From positions 38,465 to 102,464 of the forward strand of contig NZ_LZZW01000002.1 of assembly GCF_014170375.1 (NCBI RefSeq): a stretch of 64,000 bases of DNA, written 5' to 3'. The notes beneath the pieces were generated by a model. It did no database searches, had not been told where the DNA came from, and saw only the letters and a program-made list of their open reading frames with translations. Position 1 is the stretch's first letter. Each line of letters starts with the position of its first letter. Source of the stretch: Variovorax sp. UMC13 (lineage in GTDB: Bacteria; Pseudomonadota; Gammaproteobacteria; Burkholderiales; Burkholderiaceae_C). The position numbers and the translations under genes are program-made. Positions 17,363-27,600 of this stretch are shown one piece after another.

Positions 17363-18115
17363 ATGTCGCAGCTTGAGCGCCTGGACTGGCTGCAGCCCGA
17401 CTGGCCCGCGCCCGCGGGCGTGCGGGCCGTCTGCACCACGCGCGCGGGCGGCGTCTCGCAGGGCGCCTGGCGCGGGCTGAACCTCGGCGACCATGTGGGC
17501 GATGACCCGGCGCATGTGGCCGCCAACCGGGCGCAGTTGCGCGCGGCCATCGGTGCGAAGGCGGTGTTCCTGCAGCAGGTCCATGGCGCCGACGTGCTGG
17601 CGCTGCAGCCCGGCACGCCCGACGGCGCGGTGGCCGATGCCTGCACCACCACCCACGCGGGCCTGGCCTGCACGATGATGGTGGCCGACTGCCTGCCGGT
17701 GCTGTTCACCGATGCGCAGGGCCGGCGCGTGGCGGCCGCGCATGCAGGCTGGCGCGGCCTGGCCGCGGGCGTGCTCGAGCGCAGCGTCGACAGCTTCGGT
17801 GAAGCGCGTCCCATCGCCTGGCTCGGCCCTTGCATCGGGCCGCAGGCCTTCGAGGTCGGCGACGAGGTCAAGGCCGCGTTCGAGGCGTCATCGGCCGAGG
17901 CTGGGCAATGCTTTCGCCCCACGGGCGCCCCGGGCAAGTGGTGGGCCGACCTGCCCGCGCTCGCGCGCCAGCGGCTGCGCTCGGCCGGCGTGACGGGGAT
18001 CTACGGCAACGACGGCAGCGAGGCCTGGTGCACGGTGCGCAATCCGTTACGGTTTTTCTCGCACCGGCGCGACGGTGTCAGCGGGCGCTTCGCCGCCGCC
18101 ATCTGGCGCGTCTGA
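17363..18115 (+). CDS. pgeF: Polyphenol oxidase/laccase-domain protein (YfiH/PgeF family)
   Basis: YfiH/PgeF family protein, 250 residues. PgeF removes a misincorporated L-Ser from UDP-MurNAc peptides (peptidoglycan editing); other members have purine nucleoside phosphorylase or laccase-like activity. The metal-site motifs are present: QQVHGADV, MVADCLPVL and AAAHAGWRG, with GPCIGPQAFEVG. Its 3' end overlaps the 3' end of a convergent small membrane-protein gene by 69 bp. It sits just upstream of phaC, on the same strand. Confidence 0.88.
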   Translation: MSQLERLDWLQPDWPAPAGVRAVCTTRAGGVSQGAWRGLNLGDHVGDDPAHVAANRAQLRAAIGAKAVFLQQVHGADVLALQPGTPDGAVADACTTTHAGLACTMMVADCLPVLFTDAQGRRVAAAHAGWRGLAAGVLERSVDSFGEARPIAWLGPCIGPQAFEVGDEVKAAFEASSAEAGQCFRPTGAPGKWWADLPALARQRLRSAGVTGIYGNDGSEAWCTVRNPLRFFSHRRDGVSGRFAAAIWRV

Positions 18116-18355
18116 TGCCGCCTTGGCGGCGGCCGCGAGGCGCGCGGCTTCACGGGCCGCGGCTTCCTTTTCCTTCAGTGCCCGGCGCCGCGCGGGCGTG
18201 CTCATCAGGTAAACCACCAGGGACAGCGGCAGCAGGCCATAGAGTAGAAAGGTGAAGATGGCGCCCAGCACCGTGCCGTTCGTGTTGGTGGCTTCGGCCA
18301 CGGCCATCATCACGGTGACGTAGAGCCAGGCGATGATCACGAGGTAGAGAGACAT
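18047..18355 (-). CDS. Small membrane protein, function unknown
   Basis: 102-residue protein with two predicted transmembrane helices (about residues 3-20, SLYLVIIAWLYVTVMMAVA, and 28-50), then a charged Ala/Glu/Lys-rich cytoplasmic tail likely to form a helix or coiled coil (ALKEKEAAAREAARLAAAAK). The start ATG at 18355 is preceded by purine-rich sequence containing GAGGG. No function is recognised. Its last 69 bp are antisense to the end of pgeF. It is divergent from phaC, with about 110 bp between the two starts. Confidence 0.65.
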   Translation of the reverse strand: MSLYLVIIAWLYVTVMMAVAEATNTNGTVLGAIFTFLLYGLLPLSLVVYLMSTPARRRALKEKEAAAREAARLAAAAKAASDAPDGGGEAPADTVAPVREKP

Positions 18356-18467
18356 GGGATGCGAAGGAGGGAAAGAGAAAAGCTGAAATGCGCGGGCGCC
18401 GCGTTGTGGGCACCCATCGAATGCAGGATACTCAAAATCAAAAGCAGTCCAGGAACCAGGAGAACCC

Positions 18468-20165
18468 ATGAAGCAGCAGGCCGCATCCTCCGATGCCTTC
18501 ACCCCGTTCCAGGAAGCATTGACCCAAGGCTGGCAGAAGGCGTTGTCGTCCTTCCAGTCGATGGGCGCGCCCGGTGCCGCACCCGAGATACCCCGCTTGA
18601 GCTTCGCCCCCGACAAGCTCAAGGCGATCCAGGAACAGTACGTGGCCGAGGCCGGCGAACTCTGGCGCAAGGGCATGAGCGCGCAACCTGCGGCCGACAA
18701 GCGTTTTGCCGGCGAAGCCTGGACGAGCAACCCGCTGTCGGCCTTCGCCGCCGCCGTCTACCTGCTCAATGCGCGCACGCTGCTGGGCATGGCCGACGCG
18801 GTCGAGAGCGATGCCAAAACCCGCGCCCGCCTGCGCTTCGCGATCGAGCAATGGCTCGCGGCCTCCTCGCCCAGCAACTCGCTGGCCTTCAACGCCGAGG
18901 CGCAGCAGAAGGCGCTCGAAAGCCGCGGCGAGAGCATTGCCAAGGGCGTGCAGAACCTGGTCCATGACATCCAGCAGGGCCACCTGAGCATGACCGACGA
19001 GAGCGCCTTCGAGGTCGGCCGCAACGTCGCGACCACCGAGGGCGCGGTGGTGTTCGAAAACGAGCTGTTCCAGCTGCTCGAGTACAAGCCGCTCACGGCC
19101 AAGGTCCACGAGCGGCCCTTCCTGCTGGTGCCGCCCTGCATCAACAAGTTCTACATCCTCGACCTGCAGCCCGAGAACTCGCTGATCCGCTATGCGGTCG
19201 AGCAGGGCCATCGGGTGTTCGTCGTGAGCTGGCGCAACCCCGACGAGTCGATGCGCGAGTTCACCTGGGACCGCTACATCGAGGACGCGGCCATCAAGGC
19301 CATCCACGTGGTGCAGGAGATCGGTGGCAGCCCGCAGATCAACGCGCTGGGCTTCTGCGTCGGCGGCACCATCCTGGGCACCGCGCTGGCGGTGCTGGCC
19401 GCGCGCGGCGAGAAGCCGGCCGCCTCGGTCACGCTGCTGACCACGCTGCTCGACTTCCAGGACACCGGCATCCTCGACATCTTCATCGACGAGGCGATGG
19501 TCAAGCTGCGCGAGATGCAGATGGGGCAGGGCGGCCTGCTGCCGGGCATGGACCTGGCGTCGACCTTCAGCTTCCTGCGCCCCAACGACCTGGTGTGGAA
19601 CTACGTGGTGGGCAACTACCTCAAGGGCGAGACCCCGCCGCCCTTCGACCTGCTCTACTGGAACAGCGACGCGACCAACCTGCCCGGCCCCTTCTACGCC
19701 TGGTACCTGCGCAACACCTACCTCGAGAACAAGCTGGCCCAGCCCAACGCGCTGACCGTCTGCGGCGAGCAGATCGACCTGGGCCGCATCGACATCCCGG
19801 CCTACATCTACGGCTCGCGCGAGGACCACATCGTGCCCATCGGCGGCGCTTATGCGTCGACGCAACTGCTGAGCGGCAAGAAGCGCTTCGTGATGGGGGC
19901 CTCGGGCCACATCGCGGGCGTGATCAACCCGCCGGCCAAGAAGAAGCGCAGCCACTGGATCCGCGAGGACGGCAAGCTACCCCAGGCGCAGTCCGAGTGG
20001 CTGGCCGGCGCGGTCGAGCATCCGGGCAGCTGGTGGACCGACTGGTCGCAATGGCTCAAGGGCCATGCGGGCAAGCAGATCCCCGCGCCCAAGGCCTACG
20101 GCAAGGGCCGCAGCTATGTGGCTGGCGAGCCGGCGCCGGGCCGCTACGTCAAGGCCCGCGCCTGA
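18468..20165 (+). CDS. phaC: Class I poly(3-hydroxyalkanoate) synthase PhaC
   Basis: PHA polymerase of 565 residues; it polymerises (R)-3-hydroxybutyryl-CoA on the surface of storage granules. The lipase-like box GFCVGG carries the catalytic Cys C297. The Asp and His of the triad lie in SREDHIVPI and GASGHIAGV, and the PHA-synthase N-terminal domain is at about residues 60-230. The length suits class I enzymes that work without PhaE or PhaR. The start is supported by AGGAG about 8 bases upstream. phaA follows 52 bp later, giving the usual phaC-phaA order; no phaB reductase is in the window. Confidence 0.95.
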   Translation: MKQQAASSDAFTPFQEALTQGWQKALSSFQSMGAPGAAPEIPRLSFAPDKLKAIQEQYVAEAGELWRKGMSAQPAADKRFAGEAWTSNPLSAFAAAVYLLNARTLLGMADAVESDAKTRARLRFAIEQWLAASSPSNSLAFNAEAQQKALESRGESIAKGVQNLVHDIQQGHLSMTDESAFEVGRNVATTEGAVVFENELFQLLEYKPLTAKVHERPFLLVPPCINKFYILDLQPENSLIRYAVEQGHRVFVVSWRNPDESMREFTWDRYIEDAAIKAIHVVQEIGGSPQINALGFCVGGTILGTALAVLAARGEKPAASVTLLTTLLDFQDTGILDIFIDEAMVKLREMQMGQGGLLPGMDLASTFSFLRPNDLVWNYVVGNYLKGETPPPFDLLYWNSDATNLPGPFYAWYLRNTYLENKLAQPNALTVCGEQIDLGRIDIPAYIYGSREDHIVPIGGAYASTQLLSGKKRFVMGASGHIAGVINPPAKKKRSHWIREDGKLPQAQSEWLAGAVEHPGSWWTDWSQWLKGHAGKQIPAPKAYGKGRSYVAGEPAPGRYVKARA

Positions 20166-20217
20166 ACATCCTTTTCCTTTTTTTCATTCCAGCCCAAAGC
20201 AACGGAGAGCATTCATC

Positions 20218-21396
<1,179 letters not shown>

Positions 21397-21433
21397 GCGC
21401 CGGCTTCGGCGGCGGCCCGCGGGCCGGCGCTTC

Positions 21434-22558
21434 GTGAAGACGCTGGTCCTCGGCGGCTACGGCAATTTCGGCGCGCGCATCGTGCGCGCGCTGGCCGGCG
21501 ACCCGGCGATCGCGCTGTGCATCGGCGGCCGCGACCTGCGGCGCGCCGAAGCACTGGCGGCCGAGGTGGGGCAGGGGGCGGTCGGCATCGCCATCGACCT
21601 CTCGTCCGCCGACTTCGCCGCGCAGTTGCGCCGGCTGGGCATCGAATTGCTGATCCACACGGCCGGCCCGTTCCAGGTGCAGGGCTATGGCGTGGCCGAG
21701 GCCGCGGCGGCGGCCGGCGCGCACTACATCGATCTCTCGGACGGGCGCCGCTTCGTCTGCGATTTTCCGGCGGCGCTCGATGCGCGCTTTCGTGCCGCCG
21801 GCCGCAGTGCCGTGTGCGGCGCGAGCACCGTGCCCGCGCTGTCCTCGGCCGTGGTCGACGAACTGGCGCGCGGCTGGCAGCGCGTCGACGTCATCGACAC
21901 CTGCATCGCGCCGGCCCAGACCGCGCCGCGCGGCGAGGCCACGATGGCCGCGGTGCTGGGCTATTGCGGCGCGCCGGTCGAGGTCTGGGACCAGGGCCGC
22001 TGGCAGGCGCGGCGCGGCTGGGCCGCCCCTTCGCGCGTCCACTTCGAGCGGCTGCGGCCGCGGCTGGGTGCGCTGTGCGACATCCCCGACCTCGAACTCT
22101 TCCCGGCACGCTACGGCGTGTCGCAGCGCGTGATGTTCCGCGCCGCGCTCGAGCTGGGCTTCGCGCAGCGGGCCTTCGCCACGCTGGCTGCCCTGCGCGG
22201 GGCGGGCCTGCTGCCCGATCCCGCGCGCTGGGCGAAATGGCTCAACAGGGCCGCGGGCACCATCGACTTCCTGGGCTCGGCACTGGGCGGCATGGTGGTG
22301 CGCGTGCAGGGCCTCGATGCGGGCGGCCGGCCGGCCCGCGTGGCCTGGCACATCGCGGCCGACGACGACCACGGGCCCGAGATCCCCTGCATGGCCGCGA
22401 TCCTGCTGGCGCGTCGCTGGGCACGCGGAGAGCCCGCACCGGTGGGGGCGTTCACCAGCAGCGGCCTGCTGGCGCTGGCCGAGTTCGCGCCCGAGTTCGC
22501 GCGCTGGGGCATGGTGACCGACCTGCGCGTCGAGACCGCATCGGAGTTCCGGCCGTGA
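21434..22558 (+). CDS. Saccharopine dehydrogenase-like NAD(P)-binding protein
   Basis: 374-residue protein with an N-terminal Rossmann fold (VLGGYGNFGARIVRAL), typical of the saccharopine dehydrogenase-like superfamily, and HTAGPFQVQGYGVAEAA downstream of the fold. The substrate is unknown; such genes are often annotated saccharopine dehydrogenase without lysine-pathway evidence. It starts at a GTG 37 bp after phaA, just after an 8-bp hairpin at 21397-21430. Its stop overlaps the next gene's GTG by GTGA. It is the first of a four-gene coupled operon with two small membrane proteins and a PIN-domain protein. Confidence 0.8.
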   Translation: MKTLVLGGYGNFGARIVRALAGDPAIALCIGGRDLRRAEALAAEVGQGAVGIAIDLSSADFAAQLRRLGIELLIHTAGPFQVQGYGVAEAAAAAGAHYIDLSDGRRFVCDFPAALDARFRAAGRSAVCGASTVPALSSAVVDELARGWQRVDVIDTCIAPAQTAPRGEATMAAVLGYCGAPVEVWDQGRWQARRGWAAPSRVHFERLRPRLGALCDIPDLELFPARYGVSQRVMFRAALELGFAQRAFATLAALRGAGLLPDPARWAKWLNRAAGTIDFLGSALGGMVVRVQGLDAGGRPARVAWHIAADDDHGPEIPCMAAILLARRWARGEPAPVGAFTSSGLLALAEFAPEFARWGMVTDLRVETASEFRP

Positions 22559-22926
22559 ACGCAGCGTCCCGTGACATGGCCTGGCTGCGCTTCAGCCTGG
22601 TCTTCGTGTGGCTCGCGACCGCGGCGGCTAGCGTGTGGGAACTCGACGGCCAGAGCACCGAGCTGCTGGTCGCGGCCGGCGTCGGCGACCCGGCGCTGCG
22701 GCGCGGCCTGATCCTGGGCGGCGCGGCCGTCGATGCGCTGCTGGGCCTGCTGCTGTGGGCGCGGCCGACGCGCGCCGTCTACTTCGCGGCGCTGGCTGCG
22801 ATGGTCGGCATGACGGTGGTCGCGACGCTGTTGCTGCCCGCGCTGTGGCTGCATCCGCTCGGGCCCCTGACCAAGAACCTGCCCATCGCCGCGGCGCTGT
22901 GGCTGCTGGCGAGCCCAAGACGATGA
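22555..22926 (+). CDS. DoxX-like small membrane protein
   Basis: 123-residue integral membrane protein with four predicted helices (near residues 8-26, 45-63, 68-90 and 97-115) and the general pattern of DoxX-like proteins, including WELDGQSTELL after helix 1 and PLGPLTKNLPI before helix 4. It starts at a GTG that overlaps the previous stop (GTGA at 22555-22558) and ends overlapping the next ATG (ATGA at 22923-22926). Role unknown; the coupling suggests it works with the upstream oxidoreductase and the next membrane protein. Confidence 0.75.
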   Translation: MNAASRDMAWLRFSLVFVWLATAAASVWELDGQSTELLVAAGVGDPALRRGLILGGAAVDALLGLLLWARPTRAVYFAALAAMVGMTVVATLLLPALWLHPLGPLTKNLPIAAALWLLASPRR

Positions 22927-23399
22927 GCCTCTACCTGACCCTCAAGTGGCTGCACATCCTGTCGAGCGTGGTGCTGGTCGGCACCGGCTTCGGCTCGGCC
23001 TACTACATGTTCTTCGCCAACCGCAGCGGCAGCGTGGCAGCGCAGGCCGTGGTGGCGCGGCTGGTGGTGCGGGCCGACTGGTGGTTCACCACGCCCACCA
23101 TCGTGCTGCAGCCGGCCACCGGCCTCGCGATGGCGCATCTGGCCGGCCTGCCGCTGAGCACGCCCTGGCTGATGCTCTCGCTGGGCCTGTTCGTCCTGGC
23201 CGGCGCCTGCTGGCTGCCCGTGGTGTGGCTGCAGCTGCAGCTGGCCGCGATGGCACAGGCGGCGGCGCGCGATGGCACGCCTCTGCCCGAACGCTTCGCC
23301 CGCTATGCGCGCTACTGGGAATGGCTGGGCTACCCGGCCTTCGTGGCGATGCTGGGCATCTTCTATCTCATGGTGGCCAAGCCGGCCCTGTTCTCGTGA
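22923..23399 (+). CDS. DUF2269 family membrane protein
   Basis: 158-residue inner-membrane protein with four helices. The opening KWLHILSSVVLVGTGFGSAYYM, His-containing and followed by a W-rich second helix, matches the DUF2269 family of predicted integral membrane proteins, whose role is not established. Two His/Trp-rich segments could bind a cofactor, but that is speculation. It is coupled at both ends: ATGA with the DoxX-like gene, GTGA with the PIN gene. Confidence 0.78.
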   Translation: MSLYLTLKWLHILSSVVLVGTGFGSAYYMFFANRSGSVAAQAVVARLVVRADWWFTTPTIVLQPATGLAMAHLAGLPLSTPWLMLSLGLFVLAGACWLPVVWLQLQLAAMAQAAARDGTPLPERFARYARYWEWLGYPAFVAMLGIFYLMVAKPALFS

Positions 23400-23845
23400 C
23401 CCCTGATCCCTCTGCCGACGACACCGCGATCGTCATCGACACCAACATCGTGCTCGACCTGCTGGTCTTCGACGACCCGCGCTGGGCCGCGTTGCGCGCG
23501 GCGCTGGCCGCGGGCACGCTGCGGTGGCTGGCCACCGCAGCGATGCGCGTCGAGCTCGCACGCGTGCTGGGCTATCCGCTGATCGTGCGGCGGCTGGCCA
23601 AGGACGCGCGCGCGCCCGAAGCGGTGCTGGCCGCCTTCGATGCGCAGGCGCGCATCGTGCAAGAGACACCGCCGCGCGCGCGTTTCGTCTGCAAGGACCC
23701 CGACGACCAGGTCTTCATCGACCTCGCGGTGATGCACCGTGCGCGGCTGCTGAGCAAGGACCAGGCGGTGCTGGTGATGCGCAAGCGGCTCGCGACGCTG
23801 GGTGTGACCGTGGCGCCGAGTTACGAAGCCCCGCCTGCGGGCTAG
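23396..23845 (+). CDS. PIN-domain ribonuclease-like protein (putative toxin)
   Basis: 149-residue PIN-domain protein, the fold of VapC-type RNases and the COG1569 'putative toxin' group. The acidic metal-binding residues are visible: D15 in VIDTNIVLDLL, a Glu in AMRVELARVL, and Asp residues in CKDPDDQVFIDLA and LLSKDQAV. It starts at a GTG overlapping the DUF2269 stop. No antitoxin-like gene lies beside it; the upstream partners are membrane proteins and an oxidoreductase. Its stop nearly meets the convergent MetE-like remnant, with a 4-bp overlap. Confidence 0.8.
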   Translation: MTPDPSADDTAIVIDTNIVLDLLVFDDPRWAALRAALAAGTLRWLATAAMRVELARVLGYPLIVRRLAKDARAPEAVLAAFDAQARIVQETPPRARFVCKDPDDQVFIDLAVMHRARLLSKDQAVLVMRKRLATLGVTVAPSYEAPPAG

Positions 23846-24156
23846 TCGGTGCGCCAGATCTCGCGCGCCGTCTCGATCACCAGCCGCAGCTTGTTGCGCT
23901 GCGCCTCGACCGCGATGTTGTTGCCGTGCACCGTGCTCGAGAAGCCGCATTGCGGCGACAGCGCGAGCCGTTCTAGCGGCACGTACTTCGCGGCGTCGTC
24001 GATGCGGCGCTTGAGTTCGTCCTTGTCTTCCATCTCGCCGAACTTGGTGGTCACCAGGCCCAGCACCACGGTCTTGCCCTTGGGCAGGTAGCGCAGCGGC
24101 TTGAAGTCGCCCGAACGCGTGCCGTCGTAGTCCGTGAAGTGGGCCCCGAGGTCCAT
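23842..24156 (-). pseudogene. Truncated cobalamin-independent methionine synthase-like (MetE C-terminal domain) gene
   Basis: About 105 residues matching only the C-terminus of the MetE-like (uroporphyrinogen decarboxylase-fold) family: SGDFKPLRYLPKGK, TVVLGLVTTK, KRRIDDAAKYVPLERLALSPQCGFSST and a final KLRLVIETAREIW. The Cys in SPQCGFSS is the zinc-ligand region of these enzymes. A full family member is about 340-370 residues; everything before the YDG..RSGDF segment is missing. The frame stays open to 24249, but that upstream part looks unrelated. The break coincides with the start of the AT-richer stretch and the RHS gene, so an insertion or deletion there probably destroyed the gene. The missing part is not elsewhere in the window. 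Confidence 0.75.
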
Positions 24157-24620
24157 CTCTTTCAGAGCGCCTCTGCCACGTGTCGTAGTTGCCAGCGGCG
24201 GCGTGCGTGCTCTTGACGTTGCCGCGGCAAGGTGAATGAGCAGCAGCATGCGGTCTCGTGGTGACGGGCGATCAGGCTATGCGCCTGCTCGAGCATGTAA
24301 TGTGATCGATACCGTGACGAGGACGTTTGCGTCGTGCCGCTTCGCTTGCGATTTTTCCGATCGATGTCTGCGCCCTGCGCTGCAGTCAACGCCCTCATTC
24401 GCGGATCGTCGGCGATGCAAAAGACCGCCGGCTGAAATCGGCTCTTGGAACCTTCGCTTTGGTTTGAAAAGTCAATGGAATATCCAGCTCAAGAAGAGCA
24501 CGAAATTGATATTTCTTGGTGTGAATCTCCGGTTGGTTTTGGCCATGTGCCACCAAAATTACGCGCCTGTCAGAACGTCCGCACTCTTTCGACGGCGAAG
24601 ACAGCAGGGAGGAATAGAAC
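24157..24620. other. AT-richer noncoding stretch before the RHS gene
   Basis: About 460 bp with no convincing gene. Composition is clearly lower in GC than the flanks, most strongly from 24420 to 24600, consistent with acquired DNA and probably holding the RHS promoter. A strong ribosome binding site, GGAGGAA, occurs at 24608-24614, just before the RHS ATG. No tRNA, transposase or clear attachment site was found. Confidence 0.6.
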
Positions 24621-27600
24621 ATGAACCGCCAGTTCTATCGGGCGTGCATCGCCTTGCTCATCGCAGGGATTGGAGGGGCAGGGAGCGTTCGGGCGCAGCA
24701 AGTGCTATATGCGACCTCGCCTACAAGGCTAACTGGCGTCCCTTACTTTGAGGGGCCGACAGCGCAAGCCGTTTGCAGTGCGCTTGCAAACTCACAAGGG
24801 TTGAATGCTCTCGGCACAGTAGAGGCACAAGGGAAAGGAGACTATGCGATTTGCGTGGTCCAGATAGTCGATTCCAAAGGGGTCGCCCGCCCGTCTCCGT
24901 TCGGCCATGCTGTTCTCATCAACTCACCGGATGTGGATCCGCCCGAAGACAAGTCCTGCCAAGCGGGTGCGCAGTTCGGCAACCCGATCGCGCCGGTCAC
25001 TGGCGAGAAGATCGAACGGATCCAGGACCTTCTTGATCCTGGTGCCTACCCGCTGGCGTTCGAGCGCATATACCGCAGCAACCGTCCCGCGCGCTCGGCC
25101 GCAAACAACGGTCCGGTCAATGTGTCGGGCTTTGGCGGCGGCTGGACGCACAACCACGCCACCTTTCTGATGGCGACTGCGGCGAACTCGCCGGCCACGG
25201 CATCGGTCCAGACCCCCTGGGGCCCCGTAAGGGCCTTCACACAGGCAGCGCCGGGCGGCGCCTGGCAAGCGATGGACCATGCCGACACCCTGACCGACAG
25301 TGGCTCGACGTGGACCTATAGGCGAGCCGACGACGATGTCACACAGGTCTTCGCGAAGTCGGGGCTCCTGCTGAGCGAGAGCACCCGCGACGGCCATGTG
25401 ACCGCCTACGCTTACGTCGGCGATCGACTGACCAGCGTCACCGGCCCCACGGGCCGTGTGCTCAACCTGTCATACGACGGCAGCAACCGGCTCTCGAGCG
25501 TCGGGGCGCCCGGAGCGAGGAGTGTGCAGTACGGCTATGACACGCAAGGCCGACTGGTTTCGGGAACGCGGGGGGACGGCACCACCGAGCAGTACGTCTA
25601 TGGGAACGCGACGTTCGCCCAATTGCTCACCGGAAAGTTGGACGAGCTCGGCAACGCCTCCACCTTCACCTACGACGCCCAAGGCCGGGCGTTGAGTTCG
25701 GAGAAGCCGGGTGGGGTGGATCGCTACGCGATTGACTACAGTGACGTTGGCACTACAAACGCTTCCGTGACCGGGCCGATCGGTACGCCGGTGACCTATC
25801 TCTACAGCAAGAAAGCCAAGCAATTGGCCGTGATGCTTGCCACGGCGCCTTCATCCACGGGTGGCAACGATGCCTTTCAGCGGACGCAGAACGCCAACGG
25901 CCTGATCGACAGGGAGACCGACTTCAAAGGCGTTCGCACAGACTACATCTGGGATACAGCGCGACGGTTGCCGACTTCGGTGACGCGCGCGGCGGGCACT
26001 GCGGATGCGACGGAAACGAAGACGCAATGGCATGCCAACTTCGCACTGCCTGTGCTGGTGACGCAGGCAGGTCGCACGACGGCCTACACCTACGATGCGC
26101 AAGGGCGCTTGCTGAGCAGGCTCGTGACGGACACCTCCGCCTCACCCAACACCAGCAGAACCTGGAGCTGGAGCTACGACGCCAACGGCCTGGTGGAAAC
26201 CGCGACGCAACCCAATGGCGCCGTCACGCACTACAGCTACGACTCGGCGGGTAACGCCCTCAGTGCGACGAATGCGCTGGGGCATGCCATCCACTACGTA
26301 TGGGACAGCGGCAATCGGCTCACCAGCCAGGCCGACCCCAACGGGCTGGTCACCGCATTCACCTGGGACGCGCGAGATCGCCTCCTGACGCGAACCACTG
26401 GCTCGGGGGCGCTGGCCCAGACCACCACCTACACGTACAACCTCACTGGCACCCTGGCGACGGCAGCCCTGCCGAATGGCCTGCAGTGGAGCTTCAGCTA
26501 CGACGCGGCGAGCCGGTTGATCGGTTGGAGCAACAACCGGGGCGAGCAGGGCGCCTACACGTTGGACGCCATGGGCAACCGCGTGAGCGAGCAGATCGGA
26601 AAAACCGGTGGCGCCGTGGCGTACAGCCTTGCGCGCACCGTGAACGGCATCAACCGCGTGACCGGGGTGACGCAAGGACAAAACCAGAGCACGAGTTTTT
26701 CCTACGACGCCAACGGCGAGCCCACCGGGTTCACCAACGGTCTGAACCAGCGCACCTCCTACATGCTGGACGGCCTGCGCCGCGTGAAGACAGTCACCGA
26801 TGCCGCCAACGCCTCGGCCAGCCTGGCTTACAACGCGCTGGGCGCCGTCACCCAGGCGAGCGATTTCAAGGGAGTGACCACCACTTATGGACGCGACGCT
26901 GCCGGCAACGCCACGGCGGAGAACAGTGCCGACCAGGGGGGCCTCAGCACGCAGTACGACGCCCTGGGCCTTCCAAGCCAGCTCATCGACGCGTTGGGCC
27001 AGGCCACGACGATCACCCGCGATGCGCTGGGCCGCCTGACCAGCTTGGCATTTGCCGACGGCAAGACCAGCACGCTGCGCTACGACCTCACGCCCAGCAG
27101 CAGGGGCTACCTGTCCGAGATCGTCGACCGCAGCGGCGTCACCGAATACACGCGCGACACCTTCGGCCGCGTGACCCTCAAGACACAGACCCTCGTCAAC
27201 GGCAGCGTGCAGCAATTGAGCTATGGCTACAACGCCAATGGCACGCTCGCCAGCATCGGCTACCCGGGCGGCGCCACGCTGACCCATGTCTACGATGCCA
27301 CGGGGCGCCTGAGCGGCCTGAACTGGAACGGCAGCCCGTTGGTGAGCGGCATCGCCTGGAATCCGATGGGCAAACCCGTGGCGTGGACGTGGGCGTTTGC
27401 CAGCCCCGCCATGGTCGCCAGCCGAAGCTACGACACGGCGGGCCGCATGACCACCACGGACTTCAGCAGCTATGTGTACGACGCGGCGGGCCGCATCACG
27501 AGCCTCACGCAAGGCCTCTATGGGCCGGCCGATGCCGATCCTGCCCACAACACCATCGCCGCCGCCGACCTCACCTGGGCGGTTGGCTACGACAACGTCG

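Noticed and set aside
21397..21430. Inverted repeat GCGCCGGC/GCCGGCGC after phaA.
   Set aside because: Only 8 bp with an 18-base loop, no T tract, and 3 bases from the next start codon; possibly affects translation of the next gene but not supported as a terminator.
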